A DNA stretch of 64,000 nt from Photobacterium sp. DA100 (GTDB taxonomy: Bacteria > Pseudomonadota > Gammaproteobacteria > Enterobacterales > Vibrionaceae): NCBI RefSeq assembly GCF_029223585.1, contig NZ_CP119423.1:3720001-3784000 (forward strand), read 5' to 3'. A program made the position numbers and the translations under genes. The notes below the pieces were generated by a model. That model was not told the origin of the DNA, made no database searches, and was given only the letters and a program-made list of their open reading frames with translations. How positions within the stretch are numbered: the stretch's first letter is position 1; each line of letters opens with the position of its first letter. Below are positions 45,749-54,937 of this stretch, piece by piece.

Positions 45749-46060
45749 ATGAATGATACAGAATTTCATAAGTTAGCAGATGAAGTGCTGATGAGCATCG
45801 AAGAAGGCATCGACGAATCCGGTGCCGATATCGAATACGAGACCACTGGCAACGTACTGACGCTGGAGTTTGAAAACCGCAGCCAAATCGTTATCAACCG
45901 CCAAGAGCCACTGCACGAGATCTGGCTGGCGTCGAAATCTGGTGGCTACCACTTCAAATACCAAGATGGCGAGTGGCGCTGCACCCGCAGCGGTAACGAG
46001 CTGATCGCCCTGGTCAAGCAAGAATGCTCACTGCACGCCGGCGAAGCTGTCGACTGGTAA
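45749..46060 (+). CDS. cyaY: Frataxin-like iron protein CyaY
   Basis: Binds iron and regulates IscS-driven iron-sulphur cluster assembly. The 103-residue protein has the acidic first helix (TEFHKLADEVLMSIEEGIDE) and the frataxin sheet motif REVINRQEP-like IVINRQEPLHEIWLAS. The start at ATG 45749 begins MNDTEFHK; the longer ORF adds 22 unlikely residues. It is convergent with cyaA, as in E. coli, and shares a bidirectional terminator with it. Confidence 0.95.
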   Translation: MNDTEFHKLADEVLMSIEEGIDESGADIEYETTGNVLTLEFENRSQIVINRQEPLHEIWLASKSGGYHFKYQDGEWRCTRSGNELIALVKQECSLHAGEAVDW

Positions 46061-46086
46061 TCGAGACCAGCAGATAGCCCCAACAA

Positions 46087-46117
46087 AAAGCGGAAGCCTA
46101 GGCTTCCGCTTTGTTTT
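46087..46117. terminator. Bidirectional terminator between cyaY and cyaA
   Basis: AAAGCGGAAGCC-TA-GGCTTCCGCTTT, a 12-bp perfect stem flanked by A- and T-rich runs. Confidence 0.92.
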
Positions 46118-46139
46118 TCTGTGTTTTATTGCCGATGTC

Positions 46140-48698
46140 TTAGCGCGTCATATTGGCGTTCATCAGCGGCTGCGGTGTCACCACCGGACGGCGCGACGGC
46201 TGCTGGCCGCTCTTGTACGGCAGCACCTGCGGCTCGCCTTTCTCACTGTGAACAATGTCGTAGAACTGCGGCAGGTTAAAGTTGATAAAGTTAGCACTAT
46301 AGCTGAAACGATCGTGGGCCGAGGTATAAAAGCGGTTCACCCCATGGACCATTTCGTCCTTGTCGCCGCTGCACTGGCGGTATACCTCAATCCGGTTCGA
46401 CTCATCCAGGATATAGATATTGAAACCCGAATCGCAGTCCTCGAAGAAGAACTGGATCAGGCCTTCGCTGGCGTAGGCATCAACAATTTCCGGCGGATGC
46501 GGCTCATCGGTCTTGCCCATCACCAGGTTGGCCGAGCCGAGCAGCTTGTTGGTCGAGATACAGCTGTAGAAATCAACCGAGTTTTCCAGCTTCTGCACCG
46601 ATACGCCGCGGCGCTCGAAGAACAGACCGTGGGTCTGGCGGGCAATCCGGATCGCCTTGAAGCGGCGGCGCTTCTCCTGCTCAACCGGCTTGAGGCGCAT
46701 CTCGATACATTCGGCCACCAGCTGGTATACCAAGTTACGGATCAAGCCACGCATATGCTTGCTGTAACAAAATACGTCCACCGACTCCGGCGGCAGCGCA
46801 TCCTGGTGCATCTTACCCAATACCGTCTTCAACGCGTCGAGCATGGCGCTGTCACCGGTGAAGTTAAGGGTACGAACTTCGTTCCACGAGTTGCGGTATA
46901 CCAGATCGACACTGCCGACCAGACACATCTGGTCCGGGCCATAGCTGAAAATGTCGGTGTTCTTGAAATCGAATTTCACCGAGCGGTTGCGGAGCCGGGT
47001 AGTCGGATCGTTTTCCAGGTTGATGAACAACCCCAGCTGGCGAATTTCACACGGGCTCGACAGCGCCTGCAAGCTTGGTTGCGGGCGGCGGATCGGGAAC
47101 GTGTTACGGATGTCACTGACCAGTTGGTAGAGCTTGTCGATGTCCACCGCCGAATTGCGCACCACACTGTGCAAACAGGTCGATTCGGTCAGCAGGCCGT
47201 TGAAGTAGGCCCAGGCCACTAGCTTGCTGAGATAGCGGTTATGCTCCAATGCCGGGCGGCCCATAATGGCGAACGGATCCAGTGACTGCTTGTAGAGGTA
47301 CCAGCCCGCGGTATTGGTCCGGCCGGCAGGCACCTGGATCAGGCTCAAATCCTGCTCGTGCAAGTCCGGAGACAACTGCGGGTTGAGCAGGGTCACCTTA
47401 CCCGGCAGCACCTCGAAAGCCGCATACAGCTTGCGAGCCAGAATACTGATGTCTTCCGGGCTGATCGCCGAAGTAATGTTATTGCGGCGGGCAAAACGGA
47501 TCAGGTTACGGTAACTCAGCATCAACGCATCGAGCAGCTCGTTGTGCGCGCTCTTGACCTGCTCGACCTTCCAGTCGCGGCGGCGATCGAGCTCAAGCAG
47601 CACTTCTTGCGGCCACTGCCATTCGCTGGTCAATTCCTGCAACACCTTGCGTCGCCACGGCACCGAGCCCGAAGCCGGCTCGCGGGTCAGCTTTTCATGG
47701 GTCTTGAGGTAGAAGCAGCGGCGGACCAAATCCAGGCGGCGGTGATCGTCGATACGCTCAAGGTAACGGGTCACCTTCTCCAGCATCAGGTAATAGGCAT
47801 CCATGCAGAACTCGGTGCGGTCTATGGCAAAAAAGCGCCGTTTACCGTCTACGCTGAGCAGCTGGGTATGCGGGTATTCCCAGGAATAGGCTTCAAGCAG
47901 AATCGCTTTCAATACCGACTTGTAAGGCGAATCGATACTTTTGTAGAGCTGCCACAAACTAGAGCCAAAGTACTCCTCGGCAGGAATGCGCGACAGACCG
48001 CCGAAATCAATCCACTCATCACGATGGATATACCCGCCATTTTCGAGATAGCAGATGTAGTCATCGTAACACTCCTCCATTTCCGGCGGCACCATAAACC
48101 ACAGCAGGCGCTGGCCAGCCAAGTTGACCGCCGAGCGGTAGAACTCGTCAAGCAGCAACAAATGCTGGCTCGAGCCACAGTTTTCACCGGTCATCTGCTC
48201 GGAGAAATTGTCACGGAATCGGTTTTCGTCGATCAGGAAGAAGTTTGCCTCGACCCCCTGGGACAGCGCCCACTCGGAGATCACCGCACACTTGGCTTCC
48301 AGAGGCTGGCGGCTTTCAGCCGGCAGATCAGTCCGGATACAGACCCAGATATCAAGATCGCTGGTCAGGCTCTGGCCCAGTGAGGCGGTACTGCCCATCG
48401 CATAGAGCCCTTGGATAGGGAAAATATCAACAGCAGGAGGAGAAATTGGGGTAGCACAAGCCAAGCCACAGTCATCGATCAACTGTTGCTGCTGCTCGGT
48501 GGCAGTGAAGGACGCAATCCCCACCGGCACGTCCTGATCGAGATAACCAGGTACCGCAGGGTGATTATAGTGAAGTAGAACCGGCAGCAGGTTAAAAACC
48601 TGCACTGACTGCGGAGTCATGGCGGCACGCGCACGCTCGAGTCTTAGCTCGTTGAGCTGATCCAATCTACCTTTAAGCGTTTCGATATAATTTTGCAA
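46140..48698 (-). CDS. cyaA: Class I adenylate cyclase
   Basis: Makes cAMP, the signal for CRP. The 852-residue protein has the N-terminal nucleotidyltransferase domain with GSTASLGQSLTSDLDIW (Gly102, Ser103 and metal-binding Asp114 and Asp116, the same numbers as in E. coli) and the C-terminal glucose-sensitive regulatory domain with SPCEIR and LVGSVDLLYRNSW-like VGSVDLVYRNSWNEVRT. I start at TTG 48698, which has GGAAGAG 6 bases upstream and gives QNYIETLKGRLD in register with E. coli, whose cyaA also starts with UUG; the longer GTG/ATG ORF adds 13 unsupported residues. Confidence 0.96.
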   Translation of the reverse strand: MQNYIETLKGRLDQLNELRLERARAAMTPQSVQVFNLLPVLLHYNHPAVPGYLDQDVPVGIASFTATEQQQQLIDDCGLACATPISPPAVDIFPIQGLYAMGSTASLGQSLTSDLDIWVCIRTDLPAESRQPLEAKCAVISEWALSQGVEANFFLIDENRFRDNFSEQMTGENCGSSQHLLLLDEFYRSAVNLAGQRLLWFMVPPEMEECYDDYICYLENGGYIHRDEWIDFGGLSRIPAEEYFGSSLWQLYKSIDSPYKSVLKAILLEAYSWEYPHTQLLSVDGKRRFFAIDRTEFCMDAYYLMLEKVTRYLERIDDHRRLDLVRRCFYLKTHEKLTREPASGSVPWRRKVLQELTSEWQWPQEVLLELDRRRDWKVEQVKSAHNELLDALMLSYRNLIRFARRNNITSAISPEDISILARKLYAAFEVLPGKVTLLNPQLSPDLHEQDLSLIQVPAGRTNTAGWYLYKQSLDPFAIMGRPALEHNRYLSKLVAWAYFNGLLTESTCLHSVVRNSAVDIDKLYQLVSDIRNTFPIRRPQPSLQALSSPCEIRQLGLFINLENDPTTRLRNRSVKFDFKNTDIFSYGPDQMCLVGSVDLVYRNSWNEVRTLNFTGDSAMLDALKTVLGKMHQDALPPESVDVFCYSKHMRGLIRNLVYQLVAECIEMRLKPVEQEKRRRFKAIRIARQTHGLFFERRGVSVQKLENSVDFYSCISTNKLLGSANLVMGKTDEPHPPEIVDAYASEGLIQFFFEDCDSGFNIYILDESNRIEVYRQCSGDKDEMVHGVNRFYTSAHDRFSYSANFINFNLPQFYDIVHSEKGEPQVLPYKSGQQPSRRPVVTPQPLMNANMTR

Positions 48699-48783
48699 AT
48701 TACTCTTCCAAGAGCTACCAGCTTGAGAGCGGCCCAAATCTTGTCATTAAAGCGGTTGAGATGGCTCGACCTAGGAGTAAAAA

Positions 48784-48799
48784 CGTGATCAATCTAACA
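48784..48799 (-). promoter_or_regulatory. Possible CRP site near the cyaA promoter
   Basis: CGTGA-TCAATC-TAACA matches eight of ten positions of TGTGA-N6-TCACA. It lies 86-101 bases before the cyaA start codon, where it could mediate the cAMP-CRP repression known for E. coli cyaA. Confidence 0.5.
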
Positions 48800-48959
48800 G
48801 TTTTTGTATTAACCGTAAAGATAATGCCGTTTTATGACAAGTTATGAATGGACTGAAATGTTGCCAGCTGACCTTTCCGTAGTCACCTTCCCTCAAACTA
48901 GTACAAGTTCACCGATCCGCCAATTTACTGGCAAGCATCTGCATTTCGCCGAGGGGTTA

Positions 48960-48975
48960 TGTGACTAATATCACA
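48960..48975 (+). promoter_or_regulatory. Perfect CRP site between cyaA and hemC
   Basis: TGTGA-CTAATA-TCACA matches the CRP consensus at all ten core positions, with AT-rich flanks (TTA and TTA). It is 134 bases before hemC and 262 before cyaA. The 410-base region around it (48699-49108) contains no ORF. Confidence 0.88.
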
Positions 48976-49108
48976 TTAATTGCAGTTTATATCAAGACAA
49001 TACTGCCTCAACGCACTCGCCGCGACACATCAATTACCATCCCTGCCGAGTAATGGTAGGATTAGGTGCAATAATGATAGTGCCAACTGAATATGTGGAT
49101 CCGACCCT

Positions 49109-50041
49109 ATGACCGATACCCCAATCCGTATTGCCACGCGTAAAAGCCCATTGGCTATGTGGCAAGCCGAATTTGTCAAAGCTGCCCTGGAGCAAGCCCA
49201 CCCGGGCCTGCAAGTCGAACTGGTACCTATGGTCACCAAAGGCGATGTGATCCTCGATACCCCGCTCGCCAAAGTGGGTGGCAAGGGGCTATTTGTCAAA
49301 GAGCTGGAAGTCGCCATGCTCGAAGGCCGTGCCGATATCGCGGTGCATTCGATGAAAGATGTCCCGGTAGAATTCCCTGAGGGGCTGGGGCTTGTCACCA
49401 TCTGTGAACGTGAGGACCCACGCGATGCCTTCGTGTCCAACCGTTATGACAACCTCGCGCAGCTGCCAGCAGGCGCAGTCGTCGGTACCTCGAGCCTGCG
49501 CCGCCAGTGCCAGCTTCGTGCCCAGCGCCCAGATCTGGTGGTCAAAGATCTGCGCGGCAACGTCAACACCCGCCTGCGCAAGCTTGATGACGGCGAGTAT
49601 GATGCCATTATCCTAGCTTGCGCGGGCCTCAAACGCCTGGAGATGGAAGACCGTATCCGTGATGCCATCGCACCGGAAACCAGCCTGCCAGCTGTCGGGC
49701 AAGGGGCGGTCGGCATTGAATGCCGCCTTGATGACGAACGAGTCCGCCAGTTACTCGATGCATTGAACCACCAGGATACCGCCACCCGCGTGTTGTGCGA
49801 ACGCGCCATGAACAACCGCCTGCAGGGTGGCTGCCAGGTGCCAATCGGCAGCTACTCCGTGCTAGAAGGCGATCAAATCTGGCTTCGCGCCCTGGTCGGT
49901 GAGCCAGACGGCAGCGAAATTGTCCGTGGCGAAATCCGCGGCCACCGCGAAGATGCCGAGCAATTGGGTATCCAGTTGGCCGATCAGCTCTTGGCTGATG
50001 GCGCCAAGGCTATCCTCGACGAGCTATACGGCAACGCCTGA
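49109..50041 (+). CDS. hemC: Hydroxymethylbilane synthase
   Basis: Joins four porphobilinogen units into hydroxymethylbilane. The 310-residue protein is full length; [14 protein letters not shown] starts the fold, and the dipyrromethane cofactor Cys242 is in [12 protein letters not shown]. The catalytic Asp is in the AVHSMKDVP region. First gene of hemC-hemD-hemX-hemY; its TGA overlaps the hemD ATG by one base. The nearby perfect CRP site suggests carbon control of haem synthesis. Confidence 0.97.
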   Translation: MTDTPIRIATRKSPLAMWQAEFVKAALEQAHPGLQVELVPMVTKGDVILDTPLAKVGGKGLFVKELEVAMLEGRADIAVHSMKDVPVEFPEGLGLVTICEREDPRDAFVSNRYDNLAQLPAGAVVGTSSLRRQCQLRAQRPDLVVKDLRGNVNTRLRKLDDGEYDAIILACAGLKRLEMEDRIRDAIAPETSLPAVGQGAVGIECRLDDERVRQLLDALNHQDTATRVLCERAMNNRLQGGCQVPIGSYSVLEGDQIWLRALVGEPDGSEIVRGEIRGHREDAEQLGIQLADQLLADGAKAILDELYGNA

Positions 50042-50808
50042 TGACGGTACTGATCACCCGCCCGGCACCGGAATGCCATCAATTAACCCAGCAGCTCAAT
50101 GCCGCGGGGATCAGCGCCATTGCCCAGCCCCTGCTGGAAATTCAGCCGGGGCAGCAACTGCAAGCCTTACCCAACGCCCTCTCACAGCTACAAAATGGTG
50201 ATTTCCTGATTGCCGTCAGTGTTCACGCAGCCAACCTAGCGCACAATTACATGATGTCGGTAGGTGCCAGCTGGCCAAAAAACGTGCATTATATAGCAGT
50301 CGGCCAAAAAACCGCCGCAGCGTTGCAAGGCTATACCGGACAAGCGGTCCTGACCCCGTCCGAGCGCTGCGACAGTGAGGGGCTGTTAGCCTTGCCCGTC
50401 TTATCTGATGTGGCAGGGCGGCGAGTGCTTATCCTGCGCGGCAATGGCGGGCGCGAGTTGATCTACCAGCGCCTGTGCCACGGCGGGGCCGAGGTCTCCT
50501 ATTGCGAGACTTACCAGCGCTGCTGGTTGCCGCTTGATGGCCCGGCCCTGAGCCAGTCTTGGCAACAGGCCGATGTTGACACCCTGGTGGTGACCAGTGG
50601 TGAGCAACTTGACCAGTTAGTCAAGCTCATACCAGACAACGCCAAGGCTTGGTTTCTTAACTGCCAGCTATTCGTACCAAGCCAGCGAATCGCCGATCAA
50701 GCCCTCGGGCTTGGTTTTCGTTTAATTTCCAATGTGGGAAGTGCGGCCAATGGTCCACTATTCACGACCCTAAGCAAAATAGGCACGATGGGAAAATCGG
50801 ATGACTGA
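50041..50808 (+). CDS. hemD: Uroporphyrinogen III synthase
   Basis: Closes hydroxymethylbilane to uroporphyrinogen III with inversion of ring D. The 255-residue protein is poorly conserved in sequence, as the family is, but ITRPAPECHQL at the start, ILRGNGGRELIYQRL in the middle and the operon position fix the identity. It overlaps hemC by one base and hemX by eight, so translation is coupled along the operon. Confidence 0.93.
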   Translation: MTVLITRPAPECHQLTQQLNAAGISAIAQPLLEIQPGQQLQALPNALSQLQNGDFLIAVSVHAANLAHNYMMSVGASWPKNVHYIAVGQKTAAALQGYTGQAVLTPSERCDSEGLLALPVLSDVAGRRVLILRGNGGRELIYQRLCHGGAEVSYCETYQRCWLPLDGPALSQSWQQADVDTLVVTSGEQLDQLVKLIPDNAKAWFLNCQLFVPSQRIADQALGLGFRLISNVGSAANGPLFTTLSKIGTMGKSDD

Positions 50809-52015
50809 TAAAAAAACCAATAATGAGACCCCTGCAGATAAGCAACAATCCGCAGCAAACAATACTAACAAGCAAGGACGAGCCAGTGCCAAGGCACAGG
50901 CGCCAAAACCAGCCCCTGCCAAACAAGCTAACGCAGAGCAGCCGGAACCAGCGGCAGCCGCACCAGCCAATCAGCCAACCGAAAAACAGGGTGGCAGCAA
51001 AACCGGCGCTGTAGCTATCGCCTTGGTCATTGCACTTGGTGCCGGCCTTTACTACCACGGCCACCAACAGACCCAGACCCAGAACAGCCAAATGGCGGCC
51101 CTGCAGCAAGAAATCTCCCAGCTTCAATCACAGCTTCAGTCATCTCTCAAAGCGTCCCAGCAAGAAACCCTGAGCCAGGTCAACTCCAGCCTGCAGCGTA
51201 CCGAAACCTCGCTCGATCAGCAGGAAAAGTCGATCACCGGCTTGCAGATGGCACTGGCTGAAATGAAAGGCCGCCGTCCGAACGACTGGCTCCTGGCGGA
51301 AGCGGATTATCTGGTCAAGATGGCAGGCCGCAAGCTGTGGCTTGAGCATGACACGGTCAGTGCCACTATTCTGCTCGAATCCGCCGATCACCGTATCGCT
51401 GAACTCAACGACCCAAGCCTAACCCCGATCCGCCAGGCAATGCACACCGATATCACGGCCCTGAAAGCCGTCGCCCGGGTTGATCGCGATGGCCTTGTCT
51501 TGCGCCTGACCAGCCTCCAGCAAGAAATTGGCAAGCTACCGCTGGCCAATGCTGTCCTACCTGAGGCCGAGGCGGTTGAGACCACCGAGGTCTCGGCATC
51601 TATCGACGACTGGAAACAGAACCTGATGACCTCACTGAAAAACTTCAGTGACCACTTCATCACCTACCGCAAGCGTGATGGCAGCGTGATCCCACTGCTC
51701 ACGCCTAAGCAGGATTTCTACCTACAGGAAAACATCAAGTCCAAGCTGGAAACCGCGATCAAATCGGTTTACCGCGAGCAGGGCGAGCTGTACACCACGT
51801 CACTGGCGATGGCCAAAGACTGGGCGGAGCAGTTCTATGATATGGAAGATCCTGCGGTTCAGAGCTTCATCAGCACGCTAGAGGCCCTCGGCCAGGAAAA
51901 CATCGAGGCCGACTATCCGAGCAAGCTGCAGTCACAGGCACTGATCACCGACACCATCAGTGAACGCCTACGCCAGCAGGTAAAACCGCTTAGCACAGAG
52001 GAGAATCCGGCATGA
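50801..52015 (+). CDS. hemX: HemX membrane protein
   Basis: 404-residue bitopic protein: a cytosolic Ala/Pro/Gln-rich N-terminus (about 1-68), one membrane segment (TGAVAIALVIALGAGLYYHG) and a periplasmic coiled coil (QQEISQLQSQLQSSLKASQQ). The conserved domain follows with RRPNDWLLAEADYLVKMAGRKLWLE. Often misnamed uroporphyrinogen III methyltransferase; it has no such domain. Its function in the hem operon is unknown, perhaps scaffolding with HemY. Confidence 0.92.
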   Translation: MTDKKTNNETPADKQQSAANNTNKQGRASAKAQAPKPAPAKQANAEQPEPAAAAPANQPTEKQGGSKTGAVAIALVIALGAGLYYHGHQQTQTQNSQMAALQQEISQLQSQLQSSLKASQQETLSQVNSSLQRTETSLDQQEKSITGLQMALAEMKGRRPNDWLLAEADYLVKMAGRKLWLEHDTVSATILLESADHRIAELNDPSLTPIRQAMHTDITALKAVARVDRDGLVLRLTSLQQEIGKLPLANAVLPEAEAVETTEVSASIDDWKQNLMTSLKNFSDHFITYRKRDGSVIPLLTPKQDFYLQENIKSKLETAIKSVYREQGELYTTSLAMAKDWAEQFYDMEDPAVQSFISTLEALGQENIEADYPSKLQSQALITDTISERLRQQVKPLSTEENPA

Positions 52016-53199
52016 TCAAACTGCTATTGCTGGTTGCCGCCCTGATCGCCGGTATCGTGGTCGGCCCGATGCTGGCCGGAAACCAAGGCTATGTGCTGAT
52101 TTCAGCGGCTAACCAAACGGTGGAAATGAGCCTGACGACCCTTATCATCCTCGTGGTGGTCTTGTTCGGGGCTTTTTTCCTGCTGGAGAACATCCTCAAG
52201 CGCCTGTTCTCGCTGGGTAGCTCGACCCGCGGCTGGTTCTCGGGCCGCAAGACCCGTAAGGCCCGCCTGCAGACTTCTGAAGGCCTGACCAAGGTCATCG
52301 AGGGCGACTGGAAACAGGCCGAGAAATTGGTGGTCAAGTCAGCCAAGCACAGCGACGCCCCGCTGCTGAACTACCTGGCCGCCGCCGAAGCCGCACAAGG
52401 CCAAGGCGATGCCAGCCAGCGTGACGAATACCTGAAGCTAGCTTCTGAAATCGACGGCCAGAGCCTGGCTGTCGCCCTGACCCGAGCCAAGCTCCAGTTC
52501 CGCCAGCAGCAGTTCGAGCAGGCCGTCGCAACCCTGCAGGATATCAAGCGCGACCACGGCCGCAACCCAGTGCTGCTGACCCTGCTCAAAGACTGCTACA
52601 TTCGCCTGGAAGACTGGAAACCTCTGCTGGCCCTGCTGCCTCAGCTAGAAAAAGCCGGGATCGTCGATATCGAGGAAGCCGCCAAACTCGAAGCCAAGGC
52701 AGAGTGCGGTATCATGCACCACATTGCCAAGCAGCAAGGCAGCGAAGGCCTGATGGGCCACTGGAACAGCCTGAGCCGCAAAACCAAGGCTCGCCCGGAT
52801 CTCATTGCCTGTTTCGTCAAGCTGATGAGCCAGTACAACGCCGACAGCGAAGCGTACACCGTGCTGCGTGATGCACTGAAGAAGAACAATGACGAGTCGC
52901 TGATCAACCTTGTCCCTGCCCTAAAACTGGCAGACAACCACCCGGCCATCGTTCGCCTGCAGGATTTGCTGCGCTACGACAGCAGCAACCCGAGCACCCA
53001 CAGTGCACTGGGCCAGCTGTTCATGCGTGAAGGCAAGCTAGAACAGGCCAAGGAGCATTTCGAGAAAGCAATCGCCCTACGCAGCGATGTGGCTGACTAT
53101 GGCTACCTGGTGGAAGTGATGGAGCAGCTCGATGACAAGCAAGGCGCCGCCGAGTTGTCGCGCCAAGCTCTGACCTTAGCGCTGCCCGCCAAAAGTTAA
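52012..53199 (+). CDS. hemY: HemY protein, TPR-containing
   Basis: 395-residue inner-membrane protein: two N-terminal membrane segments (LLLLVAALIAGIVVGPMLA and MSLTTLIILVVVLFGAFFLLE) followed by tetratricopeptide repeats, clearest at HSALGQLFMREGKLEQAKEHFEKAI. This is the gammaproteobacterial HemY of the hemCDXY operon, not the HemY protoporphyrinogen oxidase of Bacillus. Function unclear. It overlaps hemX by four bases and ends the operon. Confidence 0.94.
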   Translation: MIKLLLLVAALIAGIVVGPMLAGNQGYVLISAANQTVEMSLTTLIILVVVLFGAFFLLENILKRLFSLGSSTRGWFSGRKTRKARLQTSEGLTKVIEGDWKQAEKLVVKSAKHSDAPLLNYLAAAEAAQGQGDASQRDEYLKLASEIDGQSLAVALTRAKLQFRQQQFEQAVATLQDIKRDHGRNPVLLTLLKDCYIRLEDWKPLLALLPQLEKAGIVDIEEAAKLEAKAECGIMHHIAKQQGSEGLMGHWNSLSRKTKARPDLIACFVKLMSQYNADSEAYTVLRDALKKNNDESLINLVPALKLADNHPAIVRLQDLLRYDSSNPSTHSALGQLFMREGKLEQAKEHFEKAIALRSDVADYGYLVEVMEQLDDKQGAAELSRQALTLALPAKS

Positions 53200-53227
53200 C
53201 ACAGAGGCAACATAACATTTAGCAATC

Positions 53228-53254
53228 AAAAAGCACCCGAAAGGGTGCTTTTTT
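53228..53254 (+). terminator. Terminator of hemCDXY
   Basis: AAAAAGCACCC-GAAA-GGGTGCTTTTTT stem with a tetraloop, 29 bases after the hemY stop. Confidence 0.94.
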
Positions 53255-53403
53255 ATACCTAAAAGCAATAGATTATGTGTCCTATTTCGGATAATTGTTT
53301 CCATTTGTTAACAGGCGTTTCAACCTATATCCATCCCATTGCTAGCATTTTGTAAACAGGTTTCAATAGGGGTTCACGTTGCTCAACAGATGGATACTTA
53401 ACT

Positions 53404-53493
53404 ATGGAACTGCTTCCTGCGTTAATCGTTTCTGGCATCATTGTTTCTGTGATCACCTGCCTGATGACAGCGGTACTGATCAAAGAATCATAA
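53404..53493 (+). CDS. Small single-pass membrane protein (29 aa)
   Basis: A 29-codon ORF, MELLPALIVSGIIVSVITCL then MTAVLIKES, forming one hydrophobic helix with a short charged end. It lies alone between the hemY terminator and a strong bidirectional terminator 10 bases after its stop, so it is probably a separate transcript. The ribosome binding site is weak (ATGGA). No earlier in-frame start exists. I do not recognise the family; small membrane proteins of this size are often stress-induced regulators. Confidence 0.5.
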   Translation: MELLPALIVSGIIVSVITCLMTAVLIKES

Positions 53494-53503
53494 TTGCCCA
53501 GAA

Positions 53504-53532
53504 CAAAAAAACCTCCGCCAGGAGGTTTTTTT
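53504..53532. terminator. Bidirectional terminator
   Basis: ACCTCC-GCCA-GGAGGT hairpin with A7 before and T7 after, serving the 29-aa ORF on the plus strand and the Lys-rich protein gene on the minus strand. Confidence 0.9.
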
Positions 53533-53551
53533 ATGCCCGTGTATTTACCGG

Positions 53552-54025
53552 CTAGCTCGACGCTTGGGCCTTTTCCAGTGCTTTTTGGTAACGGCGGGCC
53601 GTCTTCATCGCCTTGTTCAACTGCTTCTTCTGTTTTTTCGCCAGTTTCTTAATTTTTTTCAACTGCTTGGCTTTTTTCCTAGCCTCTTTGCGGCTCGCAG
53701 CCACCGCCGGGTGCGCGGCAACGACAAGGGCTGGCGTATCTAGCTCGGTTACCAAGGCTGCCGCCTGTACCGCTCCTGATGGCAGCGGCCCCGCTTTCGG
53801 CAGCTTGGATACGGTGGCCGTCTCCACCGACGTCAGGCTCGGCTTCACGACGTGGGTCATCTCGGTCGGCCGCTTCAAGGCACTAGGCTTACAGAGGTAA
53901 CTTTTCTCGGAAGCAACGCGAGCGCAGCTACTGCACATATAGTTGGCGGTGCTGACCATCCGGCTGATGGTAGAAAACTGCGCCGCGATCTCAACCCGGC
54001 GGTATTTACATAACGACTTTGCCAT
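53552..54025 (-). CDS. Hypothetical Cys-motif and Lys-rich protein
   Basis: 157 residues. The N-terminal third has cysteines in C-KYRR, CSSC and LCKPS patterns (Cys6, CSSC near 32-35, Cys45), a possible zinc site. A low-complexity Ala/Val/Thr linker follows, and the last 50 residues are strongly basic and helical (RKEARKKAKQLKKIKKLAKK), suggesting nucleic-acid or ribosome binding. I know no named family. It is 81 bases after rsmJ on the same strand. Confidence 0.6.
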   Translation of the reverse strand: MAKSLCKYRRVEIAAQFSTISRMVSTANYMCSSCARVASEKSYLCKPSALKRPTEMTHVVKPSLTSVETATVSKLPKAGPLPSGAVQAAALVTELDTPALVVAAHPAVAASRKEARKKAKQLKKIKKLAKKQKKQLNKAMKTARRYQKALEKAQASS

Positions 54026-54106
54026 TCCCTCGCCTCCAGCAGTCCGGCCTCACCCAGCCGGGGTAATTATTCTCATTTACAATATACCGTCGTCGTCTGA
54101 GGATCG

Positions 54107-54877
54107 CTACTTCATCGCCGCCTTCACATACACATCGAAGCGGTTTTTCTTGGTTTCAATCGCCGTTGAAGGCTTTTGCCCTGCCAAAAATTCAGCATAA
54201 TCGGGACGCTTGACGACCACCCGCTTAGTGGCCAGCGCCAATGCCGGCGCAAGCAGATCATCGGCATCGAGGTCGGCACCGACCAGGGTCTGGAACACCC
54301 GCATTTCCTTTTTGACCAAAGCCGATTTCTTTTTGTGCGGATACATAGGGTCCAGATAGACCACGTCCGGTGCCACAAAATCAGGATCAGCCGCCAGCTG
54401 CTCCAGGGCATTATGGCTCGAGGCATGTAGCAAGGTCATCCGCTCGCTGATCCAGTCGCCAATTTCGCTATCGGCCTTGGCACGGGATAAACCATCATCC
54501 AGCAACGCCGCCACCACCGGGTGGCGCTCAACCATCTGTACCTTACAGCCCAGCGAGGCCAAGACAAACGCATCACGCCCCAAGCCTGCGGTACCGTCAA
54601 CCACCGTTGGCGTGACACCGCCCTTGAGGCCGACCGCTTTGGCGATCGCCTGGCCGCGGCCGCCGCCAAACTTGCGCCGGTGCGCCACCGCGCCACCAGC
54701 CAGGTCAACATACACCGCCCCCAGCTTAGGCTCGTCAAGCTTGCGCAGCTCCAACCGCTCAGCCGTCAGTACCAACGCAAACAGGCTATCTGGATCATGG
54801 GATAGCCCCCAGCGTTCAGCCAGCAAATCAAGTTCAGGTTGACGTTCAGGGGACTCACAAATTAAAGCTAGTTGCAC
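54107..54877 (-). CDS. rsmJ: 16S rRNA m2G1516 methyltransferase RsmJ
   Basis: Methylates guanine 1516 of 16S rRNA using SAM. The 256-residue protein has the family signatures [31 protein letters not shown], the SAM site [19 protein letters not shown] and the catalytic-region [21 protein letters not shown] place the start at GTG 54877, with GGAG 7 bases upstream and alignment to E. coli RsmJ (250 aa); the longer ORF to 54913 adds 12 residues. Confidence 0.94.
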   Translation of the reverse strand: MQLALICESPERQPELDLLAERWGLSHDPDSLFALVLTAERLELRKLDEPKLGAVYVDLAGGAVAHRRKFGGGRGQAIAKAVGLKGGVTPTVVDGTAGLGRDAFVLASLGCKVQMVERHPVVAALLDDGLSRAKADSEIGDWISERMTLLHASSHNALEQLAADPDFVAPDVVYLDPMYPHKKKSALVKKEMRVFQTLVGADLDADDLLAPALALATKRVVVKRPDYAEFLAGQKPSTAIETKKNRFDVYVKAAMK

Positions 54878-54937
54878 ACGCACACTCCGGAAAAAACATT
54901 GCCTGCCGGCCAAACACGACAGGCATTAAGCGGCGGA

